This document shows, in pieces, positions 25,076-34,142 of a stretch of 64,000 nt of DNA. This DNA comes from Pasteurella sp030783905. GTDB taxonomy: Bacteria > Pseudomonadota > Gammaproteobacteria > Enterobacterales > Pasteurellaceae. Position 1 is the first letter of the stretch, and each line of letters begins with the position of its first letter. The notes below the pieces were generated by a model. The model had not been told where the DNA came from. It searched no databases and was given only the letters and a program-made list of their open reading frames with translations. The DNA is taken from the NCBI GenBank assembly GCA_051122655.1, contig CP182107.1, positions 1,116,001 to 1,180,000 of the forward strand, written 5' to 3'. The translations under genes and the position numbers were made by a program.

Positions 25076-26926
25076 ATGTTAAATCGTTACCCTCTTTGGA
25101 AGAACCTAATGGTGATCCTCGTGATCGCCATTGGCGTTTTATACTCTCTTCCAAATCTTTATGGTGAAGATCCTGCGGTACAAATTTCTGGTACCCGAGG
25201 ACAAGAAACCAATACTCAAATATTTAGTGAAGTCCAAACTTTATTAAATCAAAACAACTTAGAAACCAAATCGATTATTTTAGAAAATGGCTCGATTCTT
25301 GCCCGTTTTCACAATACTGATGATCAATTACTTGCCAAAGATAAACTGTCTGAAAAATTAGGTCACGGCTATTCTGTTGCCTTAAACCTGGCACCAGCCA
25401 CACCAAAGTGGCTTACTTCAGTCGGTGCCTACCCAATGAAATGGGGATTAGACTTACGTGGTGGCGTTCGCTTCTTAATGGAAGTGGATATGAAATCAGC
25501 TTTACATAAGCGCCAAGAACAATTACAAGACAGCTTGCGCACCCAATTACGTAAAGAAAAATATCAGTATACGGGAATTAAATCTGCTGAAAATTTCAGT
25601 ACACTCGTCACCTTATTAAAGCCTGAACAACGGGATGAAGTACAACGCTTTTTACGTAAACAGCATCATAATCTGGAGATAAAAAGCGTTTCAGACAATA
25701 CCTTAGCATTAACCCTTTCTGAGACCGCTCTTAATGAATCGCGTGAAAGTGCTATTGAGCAAAACTTGACGATTTTACGTAAACGTGTGTCTGAATTGGG
25801 TGTATCTGAAGCCGTGATTCAACGTCAAGGCGCGGAACGTATTGTAGTGGAACTACCGGGTGTACAAGATACGGCGCGTGCGAAAGAGATCCTCGGCGCA
25901 ACCGCGACCTTAGAATTCCGTTTAGTGAATGAAAATGTCAATCTTGATTCCGCCACACGCGGCTTTGTGCCAAATGATTCCGAAGTCAAACTGGATCGTC
26001 ATGGCCGCCCAGTTGTACTCTATAAAAGAGCTGTGCTCGGTGGTGAACATATTACTAACGCGAGTTCTGGGGTTGATCAACAAACTTCACGTCCGCAGGT
26101 CAGTGTGACCTTAGACAGTGAAGGCGGTGAAATCATGTCGCAAGCCACCCGTTTGAATCTAAAAAAACCGATGGCAACCTTATATGTCGAATATAAAGAC
26201 AGCGGCAAGAAAGATGAAAATGGCAAAGCCATCTTAGAAAAACACGAAGAAGTGATTAACGTGGCCACAATTCAAGGGCGTTTTGGTAGCCAATTCCAAA
26301 TCACTGGAATTGACAGCCCTGCAGAAGCATTAAATCTTGCGGTTCTTCTCCGTTCTGGTGCCTTAATTGCGCCAATTCAGATTGTCGAAGAACGCACTAT
26401 TGGTCCATCATTAGGCGCAGAAAATGTGCGTCAAGGTTTAGAGGCCAGTTTCTGGGGTTTACTCGCCGTCATTGTCTTCATGACACTTTATTATCGTAAA
26501 TTTGGTCTGATCGCCAATATTGCGCTGATTGCGAATATTGTGTTGGTTGTGGGTTTAATGTCGTTACTGCCGGGAGCAACGTTATCCATGCCAGGAATTG
26601 CGGGTATTGTGCTGTCTGTCGGGATGTCCATTGATGCGAACGTACTGATCTTTGAGCGGATTAAAGAAGAAATTCGTAACGGTAGACCTATTCAACAAGC
26701 CATTCATGAAGGCTATTCTGGCGCATTTACCAGTATCTTTGATGCAAACTTAACGACCATTCTTACCTCAGTGATTCTTTATGCGGTTGGATCGGGACCG
26801 GTGAAAGGCTTTGCGATTACACTTGCCCTCGGGGTAGGGATTTCCATGTTTACTGCAATTGTTGGCACACGTGCAATCGTCAACTTCCTATACGGTGGTA
26901 AACGTATAAACAAATTGTCAATTTAG
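25076..26926 (+). CDS. secD: Protein translocase subunit SecD
   Basis: Inner-membrane subunit that helps pull exported proteins out of SecYEG using the proton gradient. Six helices are expected; the family D1 motif is seen as MKWGLDLRGGVRFLMEVD near 121-140. A large periplasmic domain precedes five clustered C-terminal helices. 616 residues, normal for the family. The start MLNRYPLWKN matches E. coli. Confidence 0.97.
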   Translation: MLNRYPLWKNLMVILVIAIGVLYSLPNLYGEDPAVQISGTRGQETNTQIFSEVQTLLNQNNLETKSIILENGSILARFHNTDDQLLAKDKLSEKLGHGYSVALNLAPATPKWLTSVGAYPMKWGLDLRGGVRFLMEVDMKSALHKRQEQLQDSLRTQLRKEKYQYTGIKSAENFSTLVTLLKPEQRDEVQRFLRKQHHNLEIKSVSDNTLALTLSETALNESRESAIEQNLTILRKRVSELGVSEAVIQRQGAERIVVELPGVQDTARAKEILGATATLEFRLVNENVNLDSATRGFVPNDSEVKLDRHGRPVVLYKRAVLGGEHITNASSGVDQQTSRPQVSVTLDSEGGEIMSQATRLNLKKPMATLYVEYKDSGKKDENGKAILEKHEEVINVATIQGRFGSQFQITGIDSPAEALNLAVLLRSGALIAPIQIVEERTIGPSLGAENVRQGLEASFWGLLAVIVFMTLYYRKFGLIANIALIANIVLVVGLMSLLPGATLSMPGIAGIVLSVGMSIDANVLIFERIKEEIRNGRPIQQAIHEGYSGAFTSIFDANLTTILTSVILYAVGSGPVKGFAITLALGVGISMFTAIVGTRAIVNFLYGGKRINKLSI

Positions 26927-26936
26927 CGAGGATAGT

Positions 26937-27908
26937 GTGAGTTTATTTACAGAAAAAAAAGAGGCACCTGAATTGAGCAATATTAAGCTGCCCTATCGCT
27001 TAATTCACTTTATGGCTTACCGTAAATGGGGTTATTTACTCTCTATTTTAGTCATTTTTGCGTCCCTCTTTTTCATCGTGACCAAAGGCTTTAACTGGGG
27101 GCTCGATTTTACTGGTGGAACAGTAATTGATATGAGTTTTTCTCAACCTGCCGAGTTAGATAAAGTGCGTCTCACCCTTGAACAAAAGGGCATTGAAGGT
27201 GCTATCGTACAAAACTCAGGTAGTGTACGCGATATTATTATCCGTTTACCTGCCGCAGTCAGTGATGCCAATATTGGTAACGATATTAAAGAACTGTTTA
27301 CCGCAACAGTGGATAAAAACGTGACAGTACATAGTATCGAGTTTGTGGGACCAAACGTAGGTGAAGAATTAACCCAATCTGCCATCTATGCCACCTTAGC
27401 AACATTATTAATGTTATTAGTTTATATCGGTATGCGCTTTGAATGGCGCTTAGCACTCGGTGCTGTTGCCTCCTTAGCCCATGATGTATTAGTGACACTT
27501 GGTCTATTCTCTTTACTGCAAATTGAAATGAATTTAACCTTTGTTGCCGCGATTCTCACTGTGGTCGGTTATTCACTCAATGACAGTATTGTCGTCTTTG
27601 ACCGTGTGCGAGAAAACATCCGTAAAATTAGACGAACAGATGTACTCGATATTATCAATATCTCACTGTCACAAACCTTATCAAGAACATTAATGACCTC
27701 TGCGACAACCATTATCGTCGTGGTTTCCTTGTTATTGTTCGGTGGCCCAAGTATTCACAGTTTTTCCGTTGCGTTATTGATTGGGATTGGTTTTGGTACC
27801 TACTCCTCTATTTTCGTCGCAATTGCGCTTGCTTATGATTTAGGCTTGAAACGTGAACATATGTTACCACCGAAAGTGGATAACGATGAGATTGATCAGC
27901 TCCCTTAA
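26937..27908 (+). CDS. secF: Protein translocase subunit SecF
   Basis: Partner of SecD. It has GFNWGLDFTGGTVIDM near 47-62 and the C-terminal helices with YSLNDSIVVFDRVREN. 323 residues. The start is GTG at 26937, behind GCGAGGA, 10 bases after secD; a clear terminator follows. Confidence 0.96.
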   Translation: MSLFTEKKEAPELSNIKLPYRLIHFMAYRKWGYLLSILVIFASLFFIVTKGFNWGLDFTGGTVIDMSFSQPAELDKVRLTLEQKGIEGAIVQNSGSVRDIIIRLPAAVSDANIGNDIKELFTATVDKNVTVHSIEFVGPNVGEELTQSAIYATLATLLMLLVYIGMRFEWRLALGAVASLAHDVLVTLGLFSLLQIEMNLTFVAAILTVVGYSLNDSIVVFDRVRENIRKIRRTDVLDIINISLSQTLSRTLMTSATTIIVVVSLLLFGGPSIHSFSVALLIGIGFGTYSSIFVAIALAYDLGLKREHMLPPKVDNDEIDQLP

Positions 27909-27926
27909 GTGAAGTCAAGCTAAGTG

Positions 27927-27960
27927 CGGTCTGAAGTTGAAAAATTTCAGACCGTTTTTT
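27927..27960 (+). terminator. Terminator of yajC-secDF, overlapping an uptake signal
   Basis: CGGTCTGAA (27927-27935) pairs with TTCAGACCG (27946-27954), followed by six T. The uptake signal AAGTGCGGT (27922-27930) forms the base of the left arm. Confidence 0.9.
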
Positions 27961-27995
27961 ATTGTGCTTGTTTAAGGTGAGTAAAAAAATTGAGG

Positions 27996-28027
27996 GCAAA
28001 AAATAAGCGGTGATAAACACCGCTTAT
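27996..28027 (-). terminator. Terminator of glyA
   Basis: ATAAGCGGTG (28003-28012) and CACCGCTTAT (28018-28027) form a 10-base stem. Read on the minus strand it is followed by TTTTTT, just after the glyA stop. Confidence 0.85.
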
Positions 28028-28050
28028 GTCGTTATCAAGTAAAAAGTCAA

Positions 28051-29313
28051 TTAAGCATAAACAGGAAGACGTTTACAAATTGCTAAGACTTTCTCTTTTG
28101 TCTGTGCAATCACTTGTGCTTCGTTGTCTTTACCCATCGCATCTAACACATCACACATCCAACCGGCTAATTCTGCCGATTCGGCTTCTTTAAAGCCACG
28201 ACGAGTAATAGAAGGTGTACCTACACGGATACCTGATGTCACGAATGGTTTTTGCGGATCGTTTGGCACCGCATTTTTGTTGACAGTAATGTTTGCACTG
28301 CCTAATGCCGCATCTGCCGCTTTCCCTGTTAAACCGTGGCTGACTAAATCCACTAAGAATAAATGGTTTTCTGTACCATTGGATACCACGTTATAACCAC
28401 GTTGTTTAAACACCTCCACCATGGCTTTCGCATTTTTCACCACTTGTTGTTGATACACTTTGTATTCTGGCTCAAGGGCTTCTTTAAAACATACTGCTTT
28501 TGCAGCGATTACATGCACTAATGGCCCACCTTGGTTGGCAGGGAAGACGGAGCTTTGTAATTTTTTATAGAGATCTTCGTCTTTCGCATTGGAAAGAATT
28601 AATCCACCACGTGGTCCACCTAAGGTTTTATGCGTAGTTGTCGTCACGATATGCGCATGCGGTAATGGACTTGGGTAAACACCTGCCGCGATAAGCCCTG
28701 CAACGTGCGCCATATCCACAAAAAGATACGCCCCCACTTCATCAGCGATTTCACGCATTTTCGCCCAATCCACTACTTGCGAATAGGCAGAGAAACCCGC
28801 CACGATCATTTTTGGTTTGCATGCTAAGGCTTTTTGACGTACATCCTCATAGTCAATTAAACCGTCAGCCGTAATCCCGTATTGTACTGCGTTGTAGATT
28901 TTGCCTGAGAAGCTGACTGATGCACCATGCGTTAAGTGGCCACCATGCGCAAGGCTCATACCAAGAATGGTATCGTGTGGCTGTAATAAGGCGCCATACA
29001 CTGCCGCGTTGGCTTGTGATCCAGAGTGCGGTTGTACATTCACATAATCCGCATCAAACAATTCTTTTGCACGATCAATCGCTAATTGCTCAACGATATC
29101 GGCATATTCACAACCACCGTAATAACGTTTACCTGGGTAACCTTCCGCATATTTATTGGTAAATTGAGAACCTTGCGCTTCCATCACGCGTGGGCTGGCA
29201 TAGTTTTCTGATGCAATTAATTCAATGTGTTCTTCTTGTCGACGATTTTCGTCTTGAATTGCCTGCCATAAAACCGGATCGTAATCAGCGATGTTCATAC
29301 TTCTTTTTAACAT
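28051..29313 (-). CDS. glyA: Serine hydroxymethyltransferase
   Basis: PLP enzyme that interconverts serine and glycine and loads one-carbon units on tetrahydrofolate. The PLP lysine lies in VVTTTTHKTLGGPRGG near 230. 420 residues (E. coli 417) with the same start, MLKRSMNIADYDP. It lies downstream of purD on the same strand but has its own 128-base upstream gap. Supply of glycine and formyl-THF fits its neighbours purD and purH. Confidence 0.97.
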   Translation of the reverse strand: MLKRSMNIADYDPVLWQAIQDENRRQEEHIELIASENYASPRVMEAQGSQFTNKYAEGYPGKRYYGGCEYADIVEQLAIDRAKELFDADYVNVQPHSGSQANAAVYGALLQPHDTILGMSLAHGGHLTHGASVSFSGKIYNAVQYGITADGLIDYEDVRQKALACKPKMIVAGFSAYSQVVDWAKMREIADEVGAYLFVDMAHVAGLIAAGVYPSPLPHAHIVTTTTHKTLGGPRGGLILSNAKDEDLYKKLQSSVFPANQGGPLVHVIAAKAVCFKEALEPEYKVYQQQVVKNAKAMVEVFKQRGYNVVSNGTENHLFLVDLVSHGLTGKAADAALGSANITVNKNAVPNDPQKPFVTSGIRVGTPSITRRGFKEAESAELAGWMCDVLDAMGKDNEAQVIAQTKEKVLAICKRLPVYA

Positions 29314-29441
29314 TATGATGTCCTCTTTTAAGTAAAGATGATGGTGAATTTGTTTAGTGTACTCGTTTACACGGTATTTTTTAATTAAAATTTGGTGGGA
29401 ATTTTTTCATTTCTTTGATGAAAAAAATTCATCATTCCCAA

Positions 29442-30731
29442 TTAAGCCTGATGCTGTTCTCTTGCTACCGCACGATACCCAATATCACGACGATAAAAAC
29501 GACCAGTCCATTTGACTTGTTCAGCAAGGGTAAGCGCTTGTTGTTGTGCATCATATACCGTCTCGCCTAATGCCGTAACACAGACTACGCGACCACCGTT
29601 GGTGACTAATTTGCCCTCTTTATTTTCCACACCGGCTAAGAAAACTTTTTGATTTTCCACCGCACTTTCAATGCCGGTGATTTCATCCCCTTTGCGATAA
29701 TCCCCTGGATAACCTTCCGCAGCAAGTACAATACCGAGCGAGGCTTTTTCACACCATTGGGATTTTTTCTGGTCTAATTTACCGTCACATGCCGCAAGAC
29801 AAAGTTCAACCAAATCGGATTCTAAACGTAACATAATCGGTTGGGTTTCAGGATCACCAAAACGGCAGTTAAATTCGATCACTTTCGGTTGACCATTCGG
29901 CATAATCATCAAGCCAGCATATAAGAAACCGGTGTACACATTGCCTTCTGCCGCCATACCATTGACCGTCGGATAAATCACTTCCTGCATAATGCGATCA
30001 TGAATTTCTGGTGTCACCACCGGTGCCGGTGAATAGGCCCCCATACCACCAGTATTTAAACCAGTATCGTTCTCACCAACACGCTTATGATCTTGACTGG
30101 TTGCCATCGGTTCCACATTTTTACCGTCTACCATGACAATGAAACTGGCTTCTTCGCCATCTAAAAACTCTTCGATCACCACTCGACTGCCGGCTTCACC
30201 AAAGGCATTGCCCGAAAGCATATCTTTCACTGCAGCTTCTGCTTCCGCTAACGTCATCGCCACAATTACCCCTTTGCCAGCCGCAAGTCCGTCTGCTTTT
30301 ACCACAATTGGAGCGCCTTTCTTGCGTAAATAAGCCAGTGCCGGCTCGACTTCTGTAAAGTTTTGATACTCTGCGGTTGGGATGTGATGACGGGCCAAAA
30401 AATCTTTAGTGAACGCTTTTGAACCTTCTAATTGCGCGGCAGCTTGTGTTGGACCAAAAATTTTCAATCCTGCCGCACGGAATGCATCAACTACACCAAT
30501 GACCAGTGGGGCTTCTGGACCAACAATAGTTAAACCAATGTGGTTTTCTTGCGCAAATGCCACTAATTTTTCGACATCGGTTGCGGAAATCGCGACGTTT
30601 TCAACTTTCTCTTCTAATGCCGTCCCCGCATTACCTGGTGCAACAAATACCTTATCTGCTAAAGGAGATTGTGCCACTTTCCAAGCCAAGGCGTGTTCAC
30701 GACCGCCGTTTCCAATAATCAAAATATTCAT
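29442..30731 (-). CDS. purD: Phosphoribosylamine-glycine ligase
   Basis: Second step of purine synthesis: joins glycine to phosphoribosylamine with ATP. ATP-grasp fold with VVKADGLAAGKGV near 143-155 and EFNCRFGDPETQ near 285. 429 residues, as in E. coli. It sits 9 bases after the phosphoethanolamine transferase gene and so is probably co-transcribed from purH. Confidence 0.97.
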   Translation of the reverse strand: MNILIIGNGGREHALAWKVAQSPLADKVFVAPGNAGTALEEKVENVAISATDVEKLVAFAQENHIGLTIVGPEAPLVIGVVDAFRAAGLKIFGPTQAAAQLEGSKAFTKDFLARHHIPTAEYQNFTEVEPALAYLRKKGAPIVVKADGLAAGKGVIVAMTLAEAEAAVKDMLSGNAFGEAGSRVVIEEFLDGEEASFIVMVDGKNVEPMATSQDHKRVGENDTGLNTGGMGAYSPAPVVTPEIHDRIMQEVIYPTVNGMAAEGNVYTGFLYAGLMIMPNGQPKVIEFNCRFGDPETQPIMLRLESDLVELCLAACDGKLDQKKSQWCEKASLGIVLAAEGYPGDYRKGDEITGIESAVENQKVFLAGVENKEGKLVTNGGRVVCVTALGETVYDAQQQALTLAEQVKWTGRFYRRDIGYRAVAREQHQA

Positions 30732-30740
30732 ATTTATTCC

Positions 30741-32321
30741 TTATTTTGAACGATTTTTAGGTATAAAAAATGCTGGGGGTTGATTGCCTTGTACTTCTAA
30801 ATAACCGGAATCCCCCGTTAAAATCAATGAATTAATCACCCCATGTTGACAATCTGAAATCGGCATATCATATCCCAACATCTTGATGATGAATGTCGAT
30901 AATTGTTGATGAAACAGTCTGTCGCAGGTCAAAAACGGTTGTTGTAGCTGCTGCAACATTTTATTTTCGGTATAAGTCATGATGGGGACTAAGTAATTCG
31001 CTTCTTTTGCCGTACCTTGGTTATAGACTTGGTTTGACACAAACTGGCCATGATCCGAGGTGTAAATTAATATCCAGTCATCAGGGTATTGTTTGAGTTG
31101 CGTAAACACTTTCTCAATAAACTGATCTGTATTGTAAAGGGTACTATCATAGTTATCTAACGGCGTATTTTCTTTAAACGCTTTTTCGTCTTCAGATAAA
31201 TAATACGCATAGGGAGCATGAGACCCTCTTTGATGTAACACGATAAAATGGTTGGCCTCACGCAAATCTAGCTTTTCAAATAGCGGTAAGAGCTTATGAT
31301 CATGCATTCCCTCTGAACGTTTATAGCCGATATCACTCGGGAAAAGTAAATGATCAACCCAGGTTTTCCCCATGATACTCATGATCATCATTTGGTTTTC
31401 AGGCTGTGCTGAATAAAAATACGTCTTATAACCGCGTTCTTTCGCTAAACGAAATAAATTGGTTCTACCGCTGACAATTTGCTCTAAGCCATTTGGACGA
31501 GGAATCGCATTAAAAAAAGCAGGCAATGAAATAGCGGTGCCTAAGCCAGCAGAATAGGCAGGTTTGAATACGGTTTCTGCCGGTTTATTTTTTACTAATT
31601 GATCCAAGAATGGCATGGTTTGTCTTTGGTAGCCAAAGGTGCCCACATGACTCGCACTCAGACTTTCCCCCATAATTAAGACAATATTTTTTGCCATGGG
31701 TGAATAAACAATGTTGGGTCTATCTCGATAATAAACAGACACATTACTCAAATTAAAAATATCATAAGGCAAGGTTTTACCAATAAAGTAGCCAAAGGCG
31801 AAAAAGTTGGCTTTAATTCTGGAATATCCCGGATTAGACGTGATACCTAATTCTTGATTAGTATAAAAAGAACGAACAAAAATATAGCCCATCACTAAGA
31901 AAAACGAGACATCTGCCACCCAATGCGTTTTCTGTCTAAAACGAGAAATAGAGAGAAACAGAAAAATATCAACTACGCCCCAAATCACACCGCCTGCAAT
32001 TTTGTCTAACATATGCAAACCGGCATGGGTCACTTCCCAATATTCTTTAAACATTAATAAATAATTGGTGCCATTAATCCAGTTTTGATAAACCTCATAA
32101 TGCACATTATTAATCAATGTACTACAAGAAAAGAATAACGCGATAAAAAAACGGGATACCTTATATTTAGAAAAATAAAATAGTGAAAGCACCACAAAGA
32201 TAATTAAGAAACTCTCACCAATACGATACAGGCTATTAATCTTGAAAAAATAACGATAAAGTATTTCGCTCAATAACAAGATTGCTGAATAACCAAATAG
32301 AATAAAAAGCGTTTTTTTCAT
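30741..32321 (-). CDS. Sulfatase-family phosphoethanolamine transferase, probably for lipopolysaccharide
   Basis: Inner-membrane protein of 526 residues with five N-terminal helices (about 1-160) and a periplasmic alkaline-phosphatase-like domain. MGESLSASHVGTFGY (Ser220 in the place of the Thr/Ser nucleophile), SGRTNLFRL, and YTSDHGQ near 408 are typical. Known relatives (Lpt6, PetL, CptA) decorate inner-core LPS with phosphoethanolamine; which acceptor is used cannot be told from sequence. It is placed oddly between purH and purD, 9 bases before purD, so it is likely to share purine-regulated transcription. Confidence 0.8.
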   Translation of the reverse strand: MKKTLFILFGYSAILLLSEILYRYFFKINSLYRIGESFLIIFVVLSLFYFSKYKVSRFFIALFFSCSTLINNVHYEVYQNWINGTNYLLMFKEYWEVTHAGLHMLDKIAGGVIWGVVDIFLFLSISRFRQKTHWVADVSFFLVMGYIFVRSFYTNQELGITSNPGYSRIKANFFAFGYFIGKTLPYDIFNLSNVSVYYRDRPNIVYSPMAKNIVLIMGESLSASHVGTFGYQRQTMPFLDQLVKNKPAETVFKPAYSAGLGTAISLPAFFNAIPRPNGLEQIVSGRTNLFRLAKERGYKTYFYSAQPENQMMIMSIMGKTWVDHLLFPSDIGYKRSEGMHDHKLLPLFEKLDLREANHFIVLHQRGSHAPYAYYLSEDEKAFKENTPLDNYDSTLYNTDQFIEKVFTQLKQYPDDWILIYTSDHGQFVSNQVYNQGTAKEANYLVPIMTYTENKMLQQLQQPFLTCDRLFHQQLSTFIIKMLGYDMPISDCQHGVINSLILTGDSGYLEVQGNQPPAFFIPKNRSK

Positions 32322-32369
32322 TATTGTTTACCTTAATCATCCTGAAAAGGGTGGTGCTTTTATTTTTTA

Positions 32370-33971
32370 TTAATGTCTAAAATGGCGCATTCCCGTTAAG
32401 ACCATCACCATATTGTGTTCATCTGCGGCATCAATCACTTCCTGATCACGCATTGAACCACCTGGGTGAATCACACATTGAATGCCTACTTTCGCAGCCG
32501 CATCAATCCCGTCACGGAATGGGAAAAACGCATCAGATGCCATCACACAACCAGCGACATCAAGTCCTTCATCTTGCGCCTTAATACCCGCGATTTTAGC
32601 CGAATAGACACGGCTCATTTGCCCCGCACCGATACCAATAGTTTGATTCTCTTTGGCATACACAATGGCATTAGATTTGACAAATTTCGCCACTTTCCAA
32701 CAGAATAACAAATCTTTTAATTCTTGTTCTGTTGGTTGACGTTTACTCACGACTTTTAAGTCAGCTAAATCGACCATGCCTAAATCCGCTTCTTGTACCA
32801 GTAACCCCCCATTGACACGCTTTACATCTAGGCGTTGTTGCGTACCTGACCACTCACCACAGGCTAACACTCGTACATTTTTCTTGGCTTTTAATAAGGT
32901 TTTAGCTTCTTCGGCAACGGTTGGGGCAATAATCACTTCCACAAATTGGCGATCAATAATCGTTTGTGCAGTGGTGGCATCTAATTCTCGGTTAAAAGCA
33001 ATAATCCCACCAAAAGCGGAGGTTGGGTCAGTTTGATAAGCACGGTTATAGGCGTCTAAAATATCCTCACCTAATGCTACACCACAAGGATTGGCATGTT
33101 TTACAATGACACAAGCCGGCTCATCAAAGCTTTTCACACATTCAAGCGCAGCATCGGTATCCGCGATATTGTTATAAGAAAGGGCTTTGCCTTGTAATTG
33201 TTTTGCAGTGGAGACAGAGGCTTCTTTCACTTCCTGTTCCACATAAAAGGCGGCTTTTTGGTGACCATTTTCACCATAACGCATGGTTTGTTTACGAATG
33301 AAGTTTAAATTTAAAGTACGTGGAAATTGACCGCACTTCGCGTCAGGATCTTCTTCCTCAGCCACAAAATAAGGTTTCACTAATTGACCAAAATAGTTAG
33401 CAATCATGGCATCATATTGTGCGGTATGTTCAAAGGCCTTAATCGCTAGATCGAAGCGTGTTTCTAGGGTTAAACTATTTTGATGTTGATCCATTTCGGC
33501 AAGAATGGCATTGAAATCGTTATTATTCACAACAATCGCTACATCTTTGTGATTTTTCGCGGCTGAACGCACCATAGTAGGTCCGCCGATATCAATATTC
33601 TCCACTGCCTCTTCAAGCGTACAATTGGGTTTAGCAACCGTTGCCGCGAACGGATATAAATTCACTACCACCATGTCGATGCCTTGAATACCATGTTGGC
33701 GCATCACCTCATCATCTGTACCGCGACGACCTAAAATACCGCCGTGCACTTTCGGGTGTAACGTTTTTACGCGTCCATCCATCATTTCTGGAAAACCCGT
33801 ATAATCTGAGACTTCCGTCACGGCTAAGCCATGGTCAGCTAATAATTTTGCCGTACCACCGGTTGAAAGTAATTTCACACCACGTTGTACAAGACCTTGG
33901 GCGAACTCAACAATGCCTGTTTTATCAGAAACACTCAGTAATGCTTGGCGAATAGGACGATTAGATTGCAT
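32370..33971 (-). CDS. purH: Bifunctional AICAR formyltransferase / IMP cyclohydrolase
   Basis: Last two steps of IMP synthesis. N-terminal IMP cyclohydrolase domain (ALLSVSDKTGIVEFAQGL; STGGTAKLL near 37) and C-terminal transformylase domain (VKHANPCGVALG near 290; DAFFPFRDGID). 533 residues. A PurR-like operator lies 57 bases upstream of the start, so it is the probable head of purH-phosphoethanolamine transferase-purD. Confidence 0.97.
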   Translation of the reverse strand: MQSNRPIRQALLSVSDKTGIVEFAQGLVQRGVKLLSTGGTAKLLADHGLAVTEVSDYTGFPEMMDGRVKTLHPKVHGGILGRRGTDDEVMRQHGIQGIDMVVVNLYPFAATVAKPNCTLEEAVENIDIGGPTMVRSAAKNHKDVAIVVNNNDFNAILAEMDQHQNSLTLETRFDLAIKAFEHTAQYDAMIANYFGQLVKPYFVAEEEDPDAKCGQFPRTLNLNFIRKQTMRYGENGHQKAAFYVEQEVKEASVSTAKQLQGKALSYNNIADTDAALECVKSFDEPACVIVKHANPCGVALGEDILDAYNRAYQTDPTSAFGGIIAFNRELDATTAQTIIDRQFVEVIIAPTVAEEAKTLLKAKKNVRVLACGEWSGTQQRLDVKRVNGGLLVQEADLGMVDLADLKVVSKRQPTEQELKDLLFCWKVAKFVKSNAIVYAKENQTIGIGAGQMSRVYSAKIAGIKAQDEGLDVAGCVMASDAFFPFRDGIDAAAKVGIQCVIHPGGSMRDQEVIDAADEHNMVMVLTGMRHFRH

Positions 33972-34027
33972 GGAAAATCCTTAAAATTAAGCGTTAAAAA
34001 TAAGTCATAAAAGAAAGGTCGCATTAT

Positions 34028-34045
34028 AGCGCAAACGTTTGCGCT
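34028..34045. promoter_or_regulatory. PurR operator of the purH operon
   Basis: AGCGCAAACGTTTGCGCT is a perfect 18-base palindrome equal to the PurR consensus core GCAAACGTTTGC. It overlaps the expected purH promoter and predicts repression by purines. Confidence 0.9.
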
Positions 34046-34059
34046 TGTGTAACGATTTT

Positions 34060-34106
34060 CAATAAAAAACAGCTTATTTCTGTAATCAAATAAAATAAGC
34101 TGTTTT
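34060..34106 (-). terminator. Terminator of dsbD
   Basis: AAAACAGCTTATTT (34066-34079) and AAATAAGCTGTTTT (34093-34106) form a 14-base stem; read on the minus strand a run of T follows. It ends dsbD just before the purH control region. Confidence 0.85.
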
Positions 34107-34142
34107 ACTTTATGTACATAACGATAAAAGGATACGGATATG

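Noticed and set aside
29314..29441. PurR operator before glyA
   Set aside because: GTGTA-N6-TACAC is an inverted repeat but lacks the GCAAACGTTTGC core.
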